DNA of 64,000 nucleotides from Dromaius novaehollandiae. Its lineage: Eukaryota; Chordata; Aves; Casuariiformes; Dromaiidae. The notes under the pieces were generated by a model, which saw only the letters and a program-made list of their open reading frames with translations, was not told the DNA's origin and did not search any database. The position numbers and the translations under genes are program-made. Location of the stretch: positions 28,611,501 through 28,675,500 of the forward strand of contig NC_088099.1 of the NCBI RefSeq assembly GCF_036370855.1, in the 5' to 3' direction. Positions 13,101-23,085 of this stretch are shown here, piece by piece. Every line of letters starts with the position of its first letter. The first letter of the stretch is position 1.

Positions 13101-14130
13101 CACTAAGGAATCACATAGGTTTATCTTGCTTTACTTTTTCCTCTGATGAACAGCTATTAGCAGCTCTGGAAAAATGTTCAGAGATCAGCCCTTCAACCAG
13201 AACATCAGCATATGGTTTACTTTGGGACCTTATTATGAATTTGGTGGGAGGTGGATTTGCCTTGTTTCTTACATAAATTTTGTGTTGACCCCAGCAGATA
13301 GGAGCGGCCAAATACAGCAATGTTCTTCTGTATTTAACCAAGACTACAAAAATATTTAGCAAAATAAAACAAAAGGCTTATTTAAAATTAACATGTTTGT
13401 CACCTAAATTTTGCATTAAAATAAAATGGAACTTATAAAAGATAAGGCCACATCCTCTTAATTAGATTTGCCTCTCAAAGAACTAAAGGTAATAAGATCC
13501 AGCATAACTGGTCAATTAAGCTACCCCAGATATAAAAGCACAATCACCTCGAAGAATATGTATCAACAAGGTTTTTGTTTTGTTTTGGGTTTTTTTGGCC
13601 TATGCCAAACATAAATCTCCTTTTAGTTAGTGAATGCAAACCAATGAAAAGAACCTTAATCAAATGCCAAGATCTGGGCCAGATCTAGAAAATCAGAAGA
13701 GTGGGATGACCTATAATAAAGGTGGAAAGTCAGATGAGTTTGGGAAAGCTGGTTGCTCAGGAACAAGAAATTCCTCAGGAACTGCAGTTATTTAAAATTT
13801 AAAAGAGAGTTCGCAACATCAGCTGTTCAGCTTTTGGAACCTATTGTCTTTGACTTTAAAGTTCATGGGAGTAAGACACTTTTATCTGTATTTCAGGTTG
13901 GTAACAGCAGTATAGCATGGTCACTTGGTTACATGCTAAGCCTCACCAACATGATTCCAGCAGAAAGCAAGCTGATCCAGTTACCTCTGAAACCTTCTTT
14001 GTTCGCTGGGCTCCTCCTCTTCTTCACAACTATGGCATTGTTATGTCTTATCTTCCTTGTTTACTTGTGTATTGTATCATGTAACCAGAAGAACATCAGT
14101 CATGTTGAACAAGTATTTACTCCAGAATGA
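1105..14130 (+). CDS. ENTPD3: ENTPD3, ectonucleoside triphosphate diphosphohydrolase 3 (5' partial)
   Basis: ENTPD3 is a cell-surface ecto-nucleotidase that removes the gamma and beta phosphates of extracellular NTPs and NDPs, so it shapes purinergic signalling. I read eight coding exons: 1105-1222, 4018-4168, 4966-5125, 7302-7532, 7962-8234, 8339-8449, 11964-12101 and 13897-14130. All junctions are GT-AG and phase-compatible, giving 471 codons plus a TGA stop. All five apyrase conserved regions are visible: ACR1 (DAGSSRT), ACR2 (GATAGMRLL), ACR3 ([19 protein letters not shown], with the catalytic-type Glu), ACR4 ([13 protein letters not shown]) and ACR5 (WSLGYMLSL). Several N-x-S/T sites and paired cysteines fit an extracellular domain. 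The last exon has a C-terminal hydrophobic helix (about 13999-14070) and a short tail. Length and sequence match mammalian ENTPD3 from ACR1 to the C-terminus. RPL14 downstream supports ENTPD3 over ENTPD1/2/8, because the two genes are also neighbours in mammals. The N-terminal helix is missing only because the window starts too late. No in-frame stop or frameshift was seen. Confidence 0.95.
8670..9000 (-). mobile_element. Probable antisense LTR fragment (endogenous retrovirus type) in an ENTPD3 intron
   Basis: On the - strand this stretch reads like the R-U5 part of an avian LTR. There is an AATAAA (TTTATT on the + strand at 8768-8773), then a GC-richer segment with CG dinucleotides unlike the surrounding intron, ending near an ACACACA stretch at about 8675. 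Upstream, in - orientation, is a U3-like segment (about 8930-9000) resembling avian LTR promoters. A 19-G run interrupts it. I could not fix either boundary or find a target-site duplication. The U3 side may extend right, past 9400. No retroviral coding sequence is visible. It lies between exons 8339-8449 and 11964-12101, antisense to the gene. Confidence 0.35.
8881..8912 (+). repeat. G-rich homopolymer tract
   Basis: Nineteen consecutive G residues (8881-8899) are followed by further G blocks (GGGG, GGGGGG) up to 8912. The tract is capable in principle of forming a G-quadruplex and is error-prone for sequencing, so its exact length is uncertain. Confidence 0.9.
12102..13896 (+). other. ENTPD3: ENTPD3 last intron
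   Basis: The intron runs from the donor after the IHFQKE exon (GAG|GTGAGT) to the acceptor tatttcag before the final exon. No repeat or RNA gene was recognised. The open frame running back from the last exon to 13753 is intron read-through and not coding. Confidence 0.7.
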
Positions 14131-14209
14131 ATGAACTTTTTAAAGATCTCTAGAAATCTTTCAGTGCTATTAAGTTATGTAGAACTTTATTTTTGAAAGT
14201 TGAGGGAGA

Positions 14210-14392
14210 AATAAAGACAGACAAAAAATCTTGAGGACCATAAACATAAATACAGGAGACAACAGACATGAAGCCATCTGTGACATGGTGAATTGGAGTA
14301 CTTTTGAAAGATTGGTAATTGTTGCTGTAAAATTGGTTTTTCCAGAGTTCAGCAGAGAAAATGTGGACAGATACTCTACTTTGCTCAATAAA
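14210..14392 (+). terminator. ENTPD3: ENTPD3 polyadenylation signals
   Basis: Two AATAAA hexamers follow the ENTPD3 stop codon at 14128-14130: one at about 14210-14215 and one at about 14387-14392. The second is followed by a GT/T-rich stretch (gataatttgtcttctcttg), so it is the better candidate for the main 3' end. The 3' UTR would then be about 80 or 260 bases. Alternative distal sites cannot be excluded. Confidence 0.6.
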
Positions 14393-15133
14393 GGATAATT
14401 TGTCTTCTCTTGACAGGTAGGTGTTGATTTCTGTCCATGAACTCTGTGTTAACTAGCCAACTGTAGTGATGATGAATTTGGGCAAAGGTGGCTGTTGGTC
14501 AAAGATAAAGTTAAAGTCAGTAGGAGTTGTGGGAGAAGGCAATGTGGCAGCTGTTCCCATCTGTTGTGCTGACACTAAAAACAACCCCAAACAGGGAACA
14601 GCTGTGAAAGAATTTTCATTGCTGTTCCAAATGGATTGAGGTCCACTACATAAAGATGTAATAAACTCCTGACACCCCTCAGGACTTTCAAGTCCCTGTT
14701 GAAACTGAACTCTATTTTTTAGTACAATAGAGATCTCAGAGAGCCTCTGTTATGGTGCCTAAGATATGCTTTGAAGGTGGAACAAAATCCTTTCACACTT
14801 CAATAGCTCAACCTAATTGTAAAGATGTCATAGTTACCTCCAGAATGCAAGTTTTTTTGTGTCTTTTTTTAAATTAACTTTCACAGAAGCATTTTTTGTA
14901 ATTTCTCATACTGAAACATTGGCCTGTATTCCCTATGTTTTGCTGATCTCAGACAGTCAGAGTCAGTACAGATGTGTCTTGTACATGTTATTTTGACTGT
15001 CTGGAGAGAGTCTTGGACCTGGGACCTTTTGAAGCATTAGCATGAGTGTGCCAAAAGTTAATTTAAGTGCTTCATTCAAGATCAAGAGGATCTGGAGTCA
15101 GACTGCAGGCCGAGGTGGGGCCAGCAGAGTGCT

Positions 15134-15165
15134 CTGTGTAGTGGGTTCAGGAATCCACTACACAG
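15134..15165. repeat. Short perfect inverted repeat
   Basis: CTGTGTAGTGG at 15134-15144 is the exact reverse complement of CCACTACACAG at 15155-15165, with a 10-base loop. The 11-bp arms have no mismatch. No run of T or other terminator-like context follows, and the function is unknown. Confidence 0.85.
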
Positions 15166-17599
15166 ATTCACTAGAATCACAGCCACTGTCCTAAGCTGTA
15201 GTGCCTCAACCAGCCTTTCTACTGCTCTGGCCTCAGCAATCCTTCAGCATCATTGGGGTCTACCAGGCAGATGCTTCTGTCAAGGACATTAACTCCAAAG
15301 GTTTCCTGGGAGTACTGCTGCTTCTATGCCCTGAAAAGCTGACCTCCTTCAAAGCCCAGGCATTCTGCACCAAAACTCTTATTCTTATCCCCTTAAATCA
15401 TAGGACTACAATTTTGCATGCTGCCTAAGGAGCCCTTCAAGATCAGTATCCCTTTTACCTGAATGTGTTTTTACAACTTCTGAACTAAACTTTGAAAAAG
15501 CTTCCTGCCCTGTCATCTACTATCTCTTCCTCTTGTACAGTGCTTCCATTAATTTCTCTAACTGTTGTCTTGATATGATCTGTAAGGCTGTGAGAGGAAT
15601 ATGTCTTTGGACTTAGCAGAAAGAAGGGATGATTGTATTGTTCAAGACCTGCAAGAGGAGAAATGAGCATCTCGGCTTCACTTCCCACCTTCTACCATCC
15701 CTGTTGCTCAGATTCAGTACCTACACAGAGCTCTGTTCACCTAGTGTATTTCCCCAAATCTCCTACAAACAGCTTCTGGAAATCACTTAAATATATTTCT
15801 CCCTCTCTATCCTCTCAGGATTGCTTCCCTCCATGTGCAGGTCCTCTTGCTTGCATCCTTGCTCTCTGAGGTGCTCTCTGATGTTGCACTGAGCTTTTCA
15901 CTATGAGAAAGTATAAACTAAAAGGGAGATCGCCATATTCAGCATACTGCCAACTACCTAAAGCTTATGAGGCATTCTCTGTAGTAGTTTCCATGTAGGT
16001 TTGTTGCATGTAAGGGTTCTACTTGCTCATGCATACACTCAAAATTCAAACTAACCTTGGATTATGAATTTGTACTTCACATGTGCTTTTCATTCGTGCT
16101 TCACCTATTCCCCATACTGATTAGGTTATAAGATTGGAGAACAAGAGTGGCTATTATTTTTACCTGTGAATAATATTTTCAAATTTTATCTTTTCTTTCT
16201 GTGTTATGTTATTGCTTCCATTTTCTTTTTACAAGCTGCTAAATGATTTAAAAGGAACTAAATGGACTTTTCAGAGGATTGGTAGTGAGGCCTTTTTTTC
16301 CTTCCCTGTCAGTATACTACTGTGACTTGCCACTCTCAGTGGAGCAGCAGTACTGAAAACAAAGCAGAAGGTATTACAAGCTGCTGAAGTACTCTGTGGT
16401 GCCCAGGTTACATATGATAAACCATAAAAATTTAGTTCAGAGTGTACTGGACATTAGAGGTTAGTATAAAATAAAAGCCTTATCTTCTGTGTGCTGGATC
16501 TGGAACTGCAGTTAAGGGGGAAAGGGGGAGCTGATAGTTACAGAAAGAAGTGAATGTGAGCACTAAAATGTTTTCTTCAACTGCCAATATCTGCTGATAA
16601 TGATATTCTGGGATATTTACCTGCCCTACAAAAGCTTTGTTTTCTTATGTTTGAAAATGGCAATGCTGTTCAGACGTGTGGTTTTACAAAAACAAAAGAA
16701 CAGGTTTATGCTTAGAAGACAGCCTCGTTAGACTTGTCTGAGCTGGCAGCTAAAGAACAACTAAATTTGTTGAAAATTTGGACTTCCAGATATGTTGGGA
16801 TAGAGCCAACATCTGTTCAAATAAAGCTTTGCATCTGCATTACCTCCTGTTTTCCTTTTTCACTAGTTCCCTCTTCTTCCTATTTATATAATCTCCTCGT
16901 GCTGTATTACTGTGATACCCATCCTGATTTAGTGTTCAGTCTTATGTCTCCTGTCAGTTTCAGCCAGGAAAGCTGAAGCTGTTCAGCTTCCACCAGCCAG
17001 CTGTAGCACCTCAGCTTACTGCTTCTTCCTGAGCCAGCACCATGATTACAGTTTAGAGTTAAGGTAAAAAGCATGGCTCAGACACACAGCCTGCTTGTCT
17101 GTCCTTGCTTGTACTGTGGTTACTTTTGGAGGAGAGGTGGGGCACTGGAGATATTAATCACTTCAGTCATCTTAGCCAAGTCCTTCCATGAGCATAAGTC
17201 AGAACCTCATTAATGCGTGTAATATTGTCCTGTCCTCCAGAACTGAACAATTTTGTTGGGAAAGTCAGCAAGCAGTAGAGGATTTGGGAATATATACAAA
17301 CTATAGCTTATTTATCTTTTTATACTCTTTACTGTCTGCTTATGAAAACAAATAAAAATAAATTGTGAAAGGCTAAGCCAAGTATTTTTTTTTTTATCTT
17401 TTGCCCAATATTTTCATTCCGGTAGGCAAATTATTCTTGTTAGAAGGTAGAAATCTCTGAAATGCTTTTTTGGGGGAAGGAAATGTGCAAGCTGCAAAAC
17501 TAATCCTGGGAGATTTGAGTGAAGAGTGCTCATTAACTCCAGAATCCATATTTTCCATGAAGAAACCCTAGTGATTAAAATGAAGCCACTATTTTACTT

Positions 17600-17618
17600 T
17601 ATATATATATATATATAT
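17600..17618. repeat. (TA)n microsatellite
   Basis: A short run of alternating T and A lies in AT-rich intergenic DNA. Confidence 0.85.
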
Positions 17619-18149
17619 TTATAATGGAATCCACATGAAGTCAGGAAGTGTTCATAGTTACAGTTTTAACACAGCTTCTACTTTTAAATATTGTTAATAT
17701 TTCATTCAGGGACTCTGATGCTTTTTAGGGCTTACATCAGTTTCATCACCATAATGTAGATCTGAAAGGTATGTGCCAAAGAGAAGAACAAAATTCCAGG
17801 CACCAAGGACAGTAGACTGAGAGACATTGGTTTGAAAAATGAGTTGTTGAGTAGGGGGTATAGGGACAGAACTAAGTAATACGAAGCAAAGCCTCAGCTA
17901 TGGAGAAGCAGCAAAAGCAGAAGAAACAAATGAGAAATTAAATGCCTATGGACATTCTGGAAGGGGACAAGTGACATAACACAAGTGACATAAACTTCCC
18001 ATAAAGCAATATGCAAACTTGGCAGAAAAAAAGGTGACATGTACTGCAGAGCATAATTCAACATTGATGAGAGTGGAAAATGATCAGTTAAGAGGATGGG
18101 AAAATGAGGTAAACAATACTGAGTGTTACAGTCAATCATATCCCAGTTA

Positions 18150-19127
18150 GGGGAATCACAGAAGGGTTGAAGTTAGAAGGGACCTCTGGAGATCATCTAG
18201 TCCAACGCCCCTGCTCAAGCAGGGTCACCTACAGCACATTGCACAGGATCGTGTCTAGATGGCTTTTGAATATCTCCGAGGAGGGAGACTGCACAACCTC
18301 TCTGGGCAACCTGTTCCAGTGCTCTGTCACCCTCATAGTAAAGAAGTTTTTCCTCGTGTTCAGATGGAATTTCCTGTGTTTCAGTTTGTGCTTGTTGCCT
18401 CTCCTCCTATCACTGGGCACCACCAAGAAGAGTCTGGTCCCATCCTCTTTACAGGACCTTTTTTTCAGGTCCCTCTGAATGGCAGCACAGACCTCTGGTG
18501 TCTCAGCCACTCCTCCCAGTTTTGTATCATCAGCAAACTTGCTGAGGGTGCACTGTGTCCCTTCATCCAGGTCACTGATGAGTAAGTTGAACAACACTGG
18601 ACCCAGTAGTGACCCTTGAGGGGCAGCGCTAGCTGCAGGCCTCCAACTAGACTGTGCCACCGAGCACAACCCTCTGAGCTCTGCCATTCAGCCAGTTCTC
18701 AATCCACCTCACTGTCCACTCATCTAGCCCGCACTTCCTGAGCTGCCTATGAGGATGTTATGGGAGACAGTGTCAAAAGCCTTCCTGAAGTCAAGGTAGG
18801 CAACATTCACTGCTCTCCCCTCATCTACCCAGCCAGTCATGCCATCGTAGAAGGCTACCAGGTTGGTTAAGCATGATTTCCTCTTGGTGAATCCATGCTG
18901 ACTACTGCTGATCACCTTCTTATCCTTCACATGCTTAGAGATGGCATCCAGGATGAGCTGTTCCATCACTTTTCCAGGGATGGAGATGAGGCTGACTGGC
19001 CTGTAGTTCCCTGGGTCCTCCTTCTTGCCCTTTTTGAAGACTGGAGTGACATTAGCTTTCTCCCAGTCCTCTGGCACCTCTCCTGTTCTCCATGTCCTTT
19101 CAAAGATGACTGAGAGTGGCCTAGCAA
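18150..19127 (-). mobile_element. CR1 LINE fragment, copy A (internally deleted)
   Basis: The - strand carries the 3' part of a chicken-repeat-1 non-LTR retrotransposon. Its reverse transcriptase is recognisable: [20 protein letters not shown], then [14 protein letters not shown] and [14 protein letters not shown] (19077-18724), and after a frame break [12 protein letters not shown] and FADDTKLGG (18687 onward). The conserved C-terminal end ([10 protein letters not shown]) and the short CR1 3' tail follow near 18160. Between AIQRDL and CKEDGTRLF about 140 residues present in full CR1 elements are missing, so the RT thumb region is deleted. The copy is 5'-truncated at about 19127 and cannot make active enzyme. 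It matches copy B at 51.2-52.1 kb, with only about four substitutions in 950 bases and no indels. Confidence 0.93.
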
Positions 19128-20290
19128 GAATTTTTATTCAGTTTTTTAATTTGATTTTTCTTACTTCAGGAACAGTTCATGCTCACTTGAATGGCAATGA
19201 AGATGATGTATGACATTTCCATAACACAAATAATGCTCACCTGTACTTTATGATATTTTTCTTCTGTGTAGTAATAGGAAGATGGTACTTAGAGTTACTT
19301 GCTCAGTAAAATTTGTGCAGGCCTGGTGTGTGGGTTTTTTTAAGTGCATTCATGGAAGAAAATGTTTTTAAGCCTTGTTTTTATGCTTTACTTTTATATA
19401 CACAAAGACTGCTTTCATTTAGTGGTAACAGTGCAACATGATGTATTCAGATGCTCATATCAGTTCTGAAGGAGCTTTAGTACTTTGTGATTTTTTTATA
19501 CCACTGTTTTTGCTCTAGAACTGTTTTTAATGTTTAATGTTAAGCCGCAGCCCAAGTTTGGTATTCCATTACGATGCCTTTCCCAGTTGTTTATGAGATT
19601 AAGAGAAGTAAATATGCATGCATGTAAGTTACAGTTGTGTAGAACAGATGTAGCTCTCAGATATTCACCAAGTCATTAATGTAGTCACTGTTGACATTTG
19701 AGTATCTCTGCCATAAAACAAGCAAGGGTCATTAAAAGACCAGTATTTTTCAGGTACTCTCCTTCCTTCCTCTCAGTAAGTACTGGGGAGTTATGTTACA
19801 TCAAATGAAGAAAATGAAAAGTGTTATCTTTCCAGACCAATGCAAAATGCAAAAATCCAAAATTCATCATCTACAGATGTGGTGTAGAACCAGTTGTTTA
19901 AAGATAACTGTATAAATACATGCATTAATATATAATTATTTTAAAGCACACAGTAAAATAATATAATGGCATTCCAGATGAGATTTTCAAAAATACCTTA
20001 TGGAGTTAAGTGCTCATTAATATTTTAATAATCAGTTCCCTGAGCACTTGCAAAAAATATCCACATCGGTTAAAATTGCTTAAGTGCATTTTATATTTAC
20101 AGTTTTATTATAAAAACAAAACCATATAAACAGTCATAAACACTATGTTTTAGACAGCTAAATTGGGATATTTCATTCCAGTGTTGACAGAAAACCCAGA
20201 GGAATGAAGGCCAGACCTATTTTCTAGCCCTCTGCAGTGCTTTTTGCTTACACTTTTTTGCTTATCTCAAACTCTTCTTTCTCATACTAA
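19128..20290. other. Intergenic, AT-rich, no gene seen
   Basis: AT-rich sequence between CR1 copy A and the hAT-derived pseudogene. No exon, repeat family or RNA gene was recognised. Confidence 0.5.
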
Positions 20291-20299
20291 GTGTTTTGC

Positions 20300-22310
20300 C
20301 TCATGTTTATGTTTATGCCTCATTTATCCTGCAAAATGTGATCCACATCAATGTCCATATCTTCATGCACGTACATCAAAGCCAGCCAAGTGAGCTGACT
20401 TTCACCCACAGAGCTGTTTTGCCATGTCCTGATGGTCTGCAGGGTCCGAAGCCACATTCCCCTGGTAGCAGTGCTGATTGGCATAGTGGCCAGAAGAATG
20501 AGGGCAGCAGTGAGCTCAGGGTAATATACCAGGCTCAGCTCTTTGAGCACCGAAAAGACGCTGTTTCACTGGCTGTCCCTTGGAATGTCTCTCCACTTTG
20601 CCCGCCATCTCTGCAGCTCTGCTTTGGCATTATCAAGGTTGGAACGGTCTGTTCTGTATGCATAGTAAAGAGCTCTCCCTATCTTTGTTGTCAGACAAAT
20701 GTAATTTCTGTGGCAATAGGTACTGAGCAATAAAGTAAGAAGAGCAGTGCAACACTTATCTCTGAAGCTCTGAGATAACATGGTCCAAGAACAGAATGAA
20801 CACATTCTTCTGGTAGTGTGCTTGTGTTGCTTGTGCATCTGTGACACCAGGGTTACTTTGATGCCTTCTTCTGCCACACACAGATGGAAGTGATTCTTCA
20901 GCATTAACAGCACAGGCCAAACATTGGACTTCAGCATAAAGTGAAGAAAATGTTGTCACCCTCCTGCTTCATTCTCCCCAGGGTACAAAAAACAGAGTTT
21001 GCTTCATTAGCCATTGTGATTAGGTCTCTGTCTGCCTGTTGCATGTATGCATGAAGGATTTTTTATGAGACGGACTATGTTCAACACACACCAGTGCAGC
21101 CAAGAATGCAAATTTAGTGACAGAATAGAGCAATCTTCCAGCATTCACATCATAGTCAGCTCTTTCGCTTAAGGTTCCATCAATAACAATGTACTTTGTT
21201 CTGGAGCTGCTAAGAGCATCCATTTAACTTATCCCTTGCTTCTTGCATGCTATATTCACACCCTAATTTGGTCCTCCTCTGTCTCCCATAGCTGGCCTAC
21301 TAAATCTTTTGAGTTATTGCAGTTCCGTACACTCTGCAGGACATTTAAGCATAGTGATGACTTCTGAGACTGTGTTTAACAAGTTGGTCACTTGTTGCAT
21401 TCCACAACTGAGAGAAATCACTGTGTTCAACATCTGTCCTGTCAGAGGATTAAATGGCTCCTGGAATTTTGATCATACAAGTTCCTTACCACGTTACAGC
21501 TGTAGACCCTTAAGAGCTCCTTACACAATCCCCGATAATTTTTGTATGAAAAGCTCTGTAAGGTTTTCTGTTGTATCAGAGATATGTAAAAAAACAATCA
21601 GATCTTCAGAGCTCTGCTTGTCCCTCTGTACTTGGGTGGGTGTAACATAAAGTCAACGTGACGTTCCCTTTTCTTGGAAAAGCACTGGTGGCATGAATTA
21701 TTAAGCTGAAATATTTTTACCCTGTCTAAAAATTTGTTCTAAATGAGTACTCCTATCAGCTTTAGAATTTGATTTTGCATTTGTTCCAACAGGTCTAGGC
21801 TACTGTATTGTGTATTATTAAGCTGTTCTTTCAAATTAGAGTCAGATTCTGCACTACAGTATGAAAGAGCAGGTACAATGTTGATATATTTTACCCATCC
21901 CCTCATGAAAATGTCCTGCCTTCCACAGAGAAGGGTAATTTTAACAAGTCGTCTCAGGGCATGCTGACTGTGCTGTCAGCTTTTTCTTGTGCTCAGATGC
22001 AACAAATGTATCGCCCTTTGCTACAGCACAAGCACGGTCTTTGAATTTGCAGTGTCCCTCTCGTATTTTTTTGCCATTGGACCAGTCTTTCAAGGGAGCT
22101 GAAACCAGAACCTCTTCCTTGCTGTTGTTAAATCCAAAACGTGGCCCACAGAAAACTCCATCCAAGTGTTTGGAGTAACGTGCAAATACGTACTCCTGGA
22201 GGAGCTGCGGGCTGCAATGATGGTACTTCTGATTTGCTCATGTGGCTCTTAGGAAACTTAAAACTTGATGGCAATTGCTGCTTGGCTAAGACCTCTCTCC
22301 TCCAGTGCTG
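20300..22310 (-). pseudogene. hAT-type transposase pseudogene (ZMYM1/THAP12-like family)
   Basis: Read on the - strand from right to left, pieces of one hAT-family transposase appear in order but in different frames. An N-terminal piece contains KFPKSHMSKSEVP (about 22250). A cysteine-containing piece has GVFCGPRFGF and APLKDWSNGKK (22165-21941). A central region (21940-20960) is degraded. A piece with FLDHVISELQ ends at 20756. Then comes ALYYAYRTDRSNLDNAKAEL (20640 region), and the C-terminal dimerisation domain has ELSLVYYPELTAALILLATMP, broken into shorter blocks, and LALMYVHEDMDIDVDHI (20550-20320). The usual AERSFS-like box after STAT is altered to RGMWLR. At least two frameshifts and an in-frame stop (about 20566) show that it is dead. 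It lies head-to-head with RPL14, just left of the CpG island. No terminal inverted repeats were found, so an old transposon and a decayed domesticated gene are both possible. Confidence 0.75.
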
Positions 22311-22796
22311 GGCCAAGTGGGAGCGATTCCAGCAGGCCGTGCCTCGGCCCCCGCGGGAGCCGCTCGCTCTCCCTCCAGCCCTGGGCAGCCCTGCTCCCAA
22401 CGGAGACATCCAGGGCTCAGCCACCGCCTCGGCTGGCACCACGTCAGCAGCACTCTGGTCCCCCAGGAGCCCCCCGGGAGCCTCCCGGGACCACAGAGAG
22501 AGGGCCCCAAACAGCGGCCGCTAGCAGCGTGCTGAGAGCAGCCCTGCCAGCGGCGCAGAGGCTGCCCTGGCCTGTTTTCCTGGCGCCTACTGCTCTAAGA
22601 TGGCCGGACTGGCCTGGGGCAGCTGCTGGTTTTCCTCCCGAGCAGCAGACGCACAGTGTCTGGGCAGCGCTGACAGGCTGCAGTAACTGAGGACACCTGG
22701 AAACACTCTTTCTAAAAGCACAGACAGCTTTAAAAAAGCGAAAGCAAGCAAAACCCCAAAGCCAGGCAGAGCGCAGGCAGCCCGACGCGGATGTCT

Positions 22797-23012
22797 GCGC
22801 ATGCGCGCCCCGCTACCTCACGTCGGTGCGCGCCCCCCGCCGACACGCATGCGCATAGAAAAGCGGGCCGGCAGCCTCCGCGCCTTTCCAGCAGGGCGCA
22901 TGCGTACTGAGAAGAGCCTATGTTCCGTATTCCCCGTGATGGGCGGGGGAAGTGTTCTGCGCAAGCGCGCTCGCGGAGGCGGCACTCCGGCTCCGCCTCC
23001 CGCGCCTGCGCA
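22797..23012. promoter_or_regulatory. RPL14: Cluster of five NRF1-like sites upstream of RPL14
   Basis: Matches or near matches to the NRF1 consensus GCGCNTGCGC lie at 22797-22806 (GCGCATGCGC, perfect palindrome), 22846-22854 (CGCATGCGC), 22896-22905 (GCGCATGCGT), 22958-22968 (TGCGCAAGCGC) and 23002-23012 (GCGCCTGCGCA). NRF1 activates housekeeping genes from CpG islands. Five sites within about 215 bases is far denser than chance would give even in GC-rich DNA. Confidence 0.75.
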
Positions 23013-23025
23013 GTGACGGCCCGGA

Positions 23026-23085
23026 GGCAGTTTCCGGGCGCCGCGGAAACTGCCCCTCCCTTTCTGCTCACGGGCGGCCATCATG
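23026..23085 (+). promoter_or_regulatory. RPL14: RPL14 core promoter: inverted repeat, pyrimidine tract and start codon
   Basis: GGCAGTTTCC (23026-23035) and GGAAACTGCC (23045-23054) form a perfect 10-bp inverted repeat with a 9-base GC loop. A polypyrimidine tract (about 23053-23069) follows. This is the usual site of the C-type start of ribosomal-protein mRNAs (5' TOP). The ATG comes at 23083-23085, so the 5' UTR would be only about 15-30 bases. The start site is inferred from the tract and was not measured. Confidence 0.7.

Larger units (their letters stand above)
14400..18149. other. Intergenic region, no gene seen
   Basis: This is AT-rich intergenic sequence between the ENTPD3 3' end and the first CR1 copy. 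It contains a small perfect hairpin (15134-15165) and a (TA)n microsatellite at about 17600-17618. No exon with a conserved translation, no RNA gene and no recognisable mobile element was found. Short open frames show no family similarity known to me. Confidence 0.5.

Noticed and set aside
13753-13896. Open frame extending upstream of the last ENTPD3 exon
   Set aside because: The acceptor at 13896 and the match to family sequence begin at VGNSSIAW, so the upstream part is intron.
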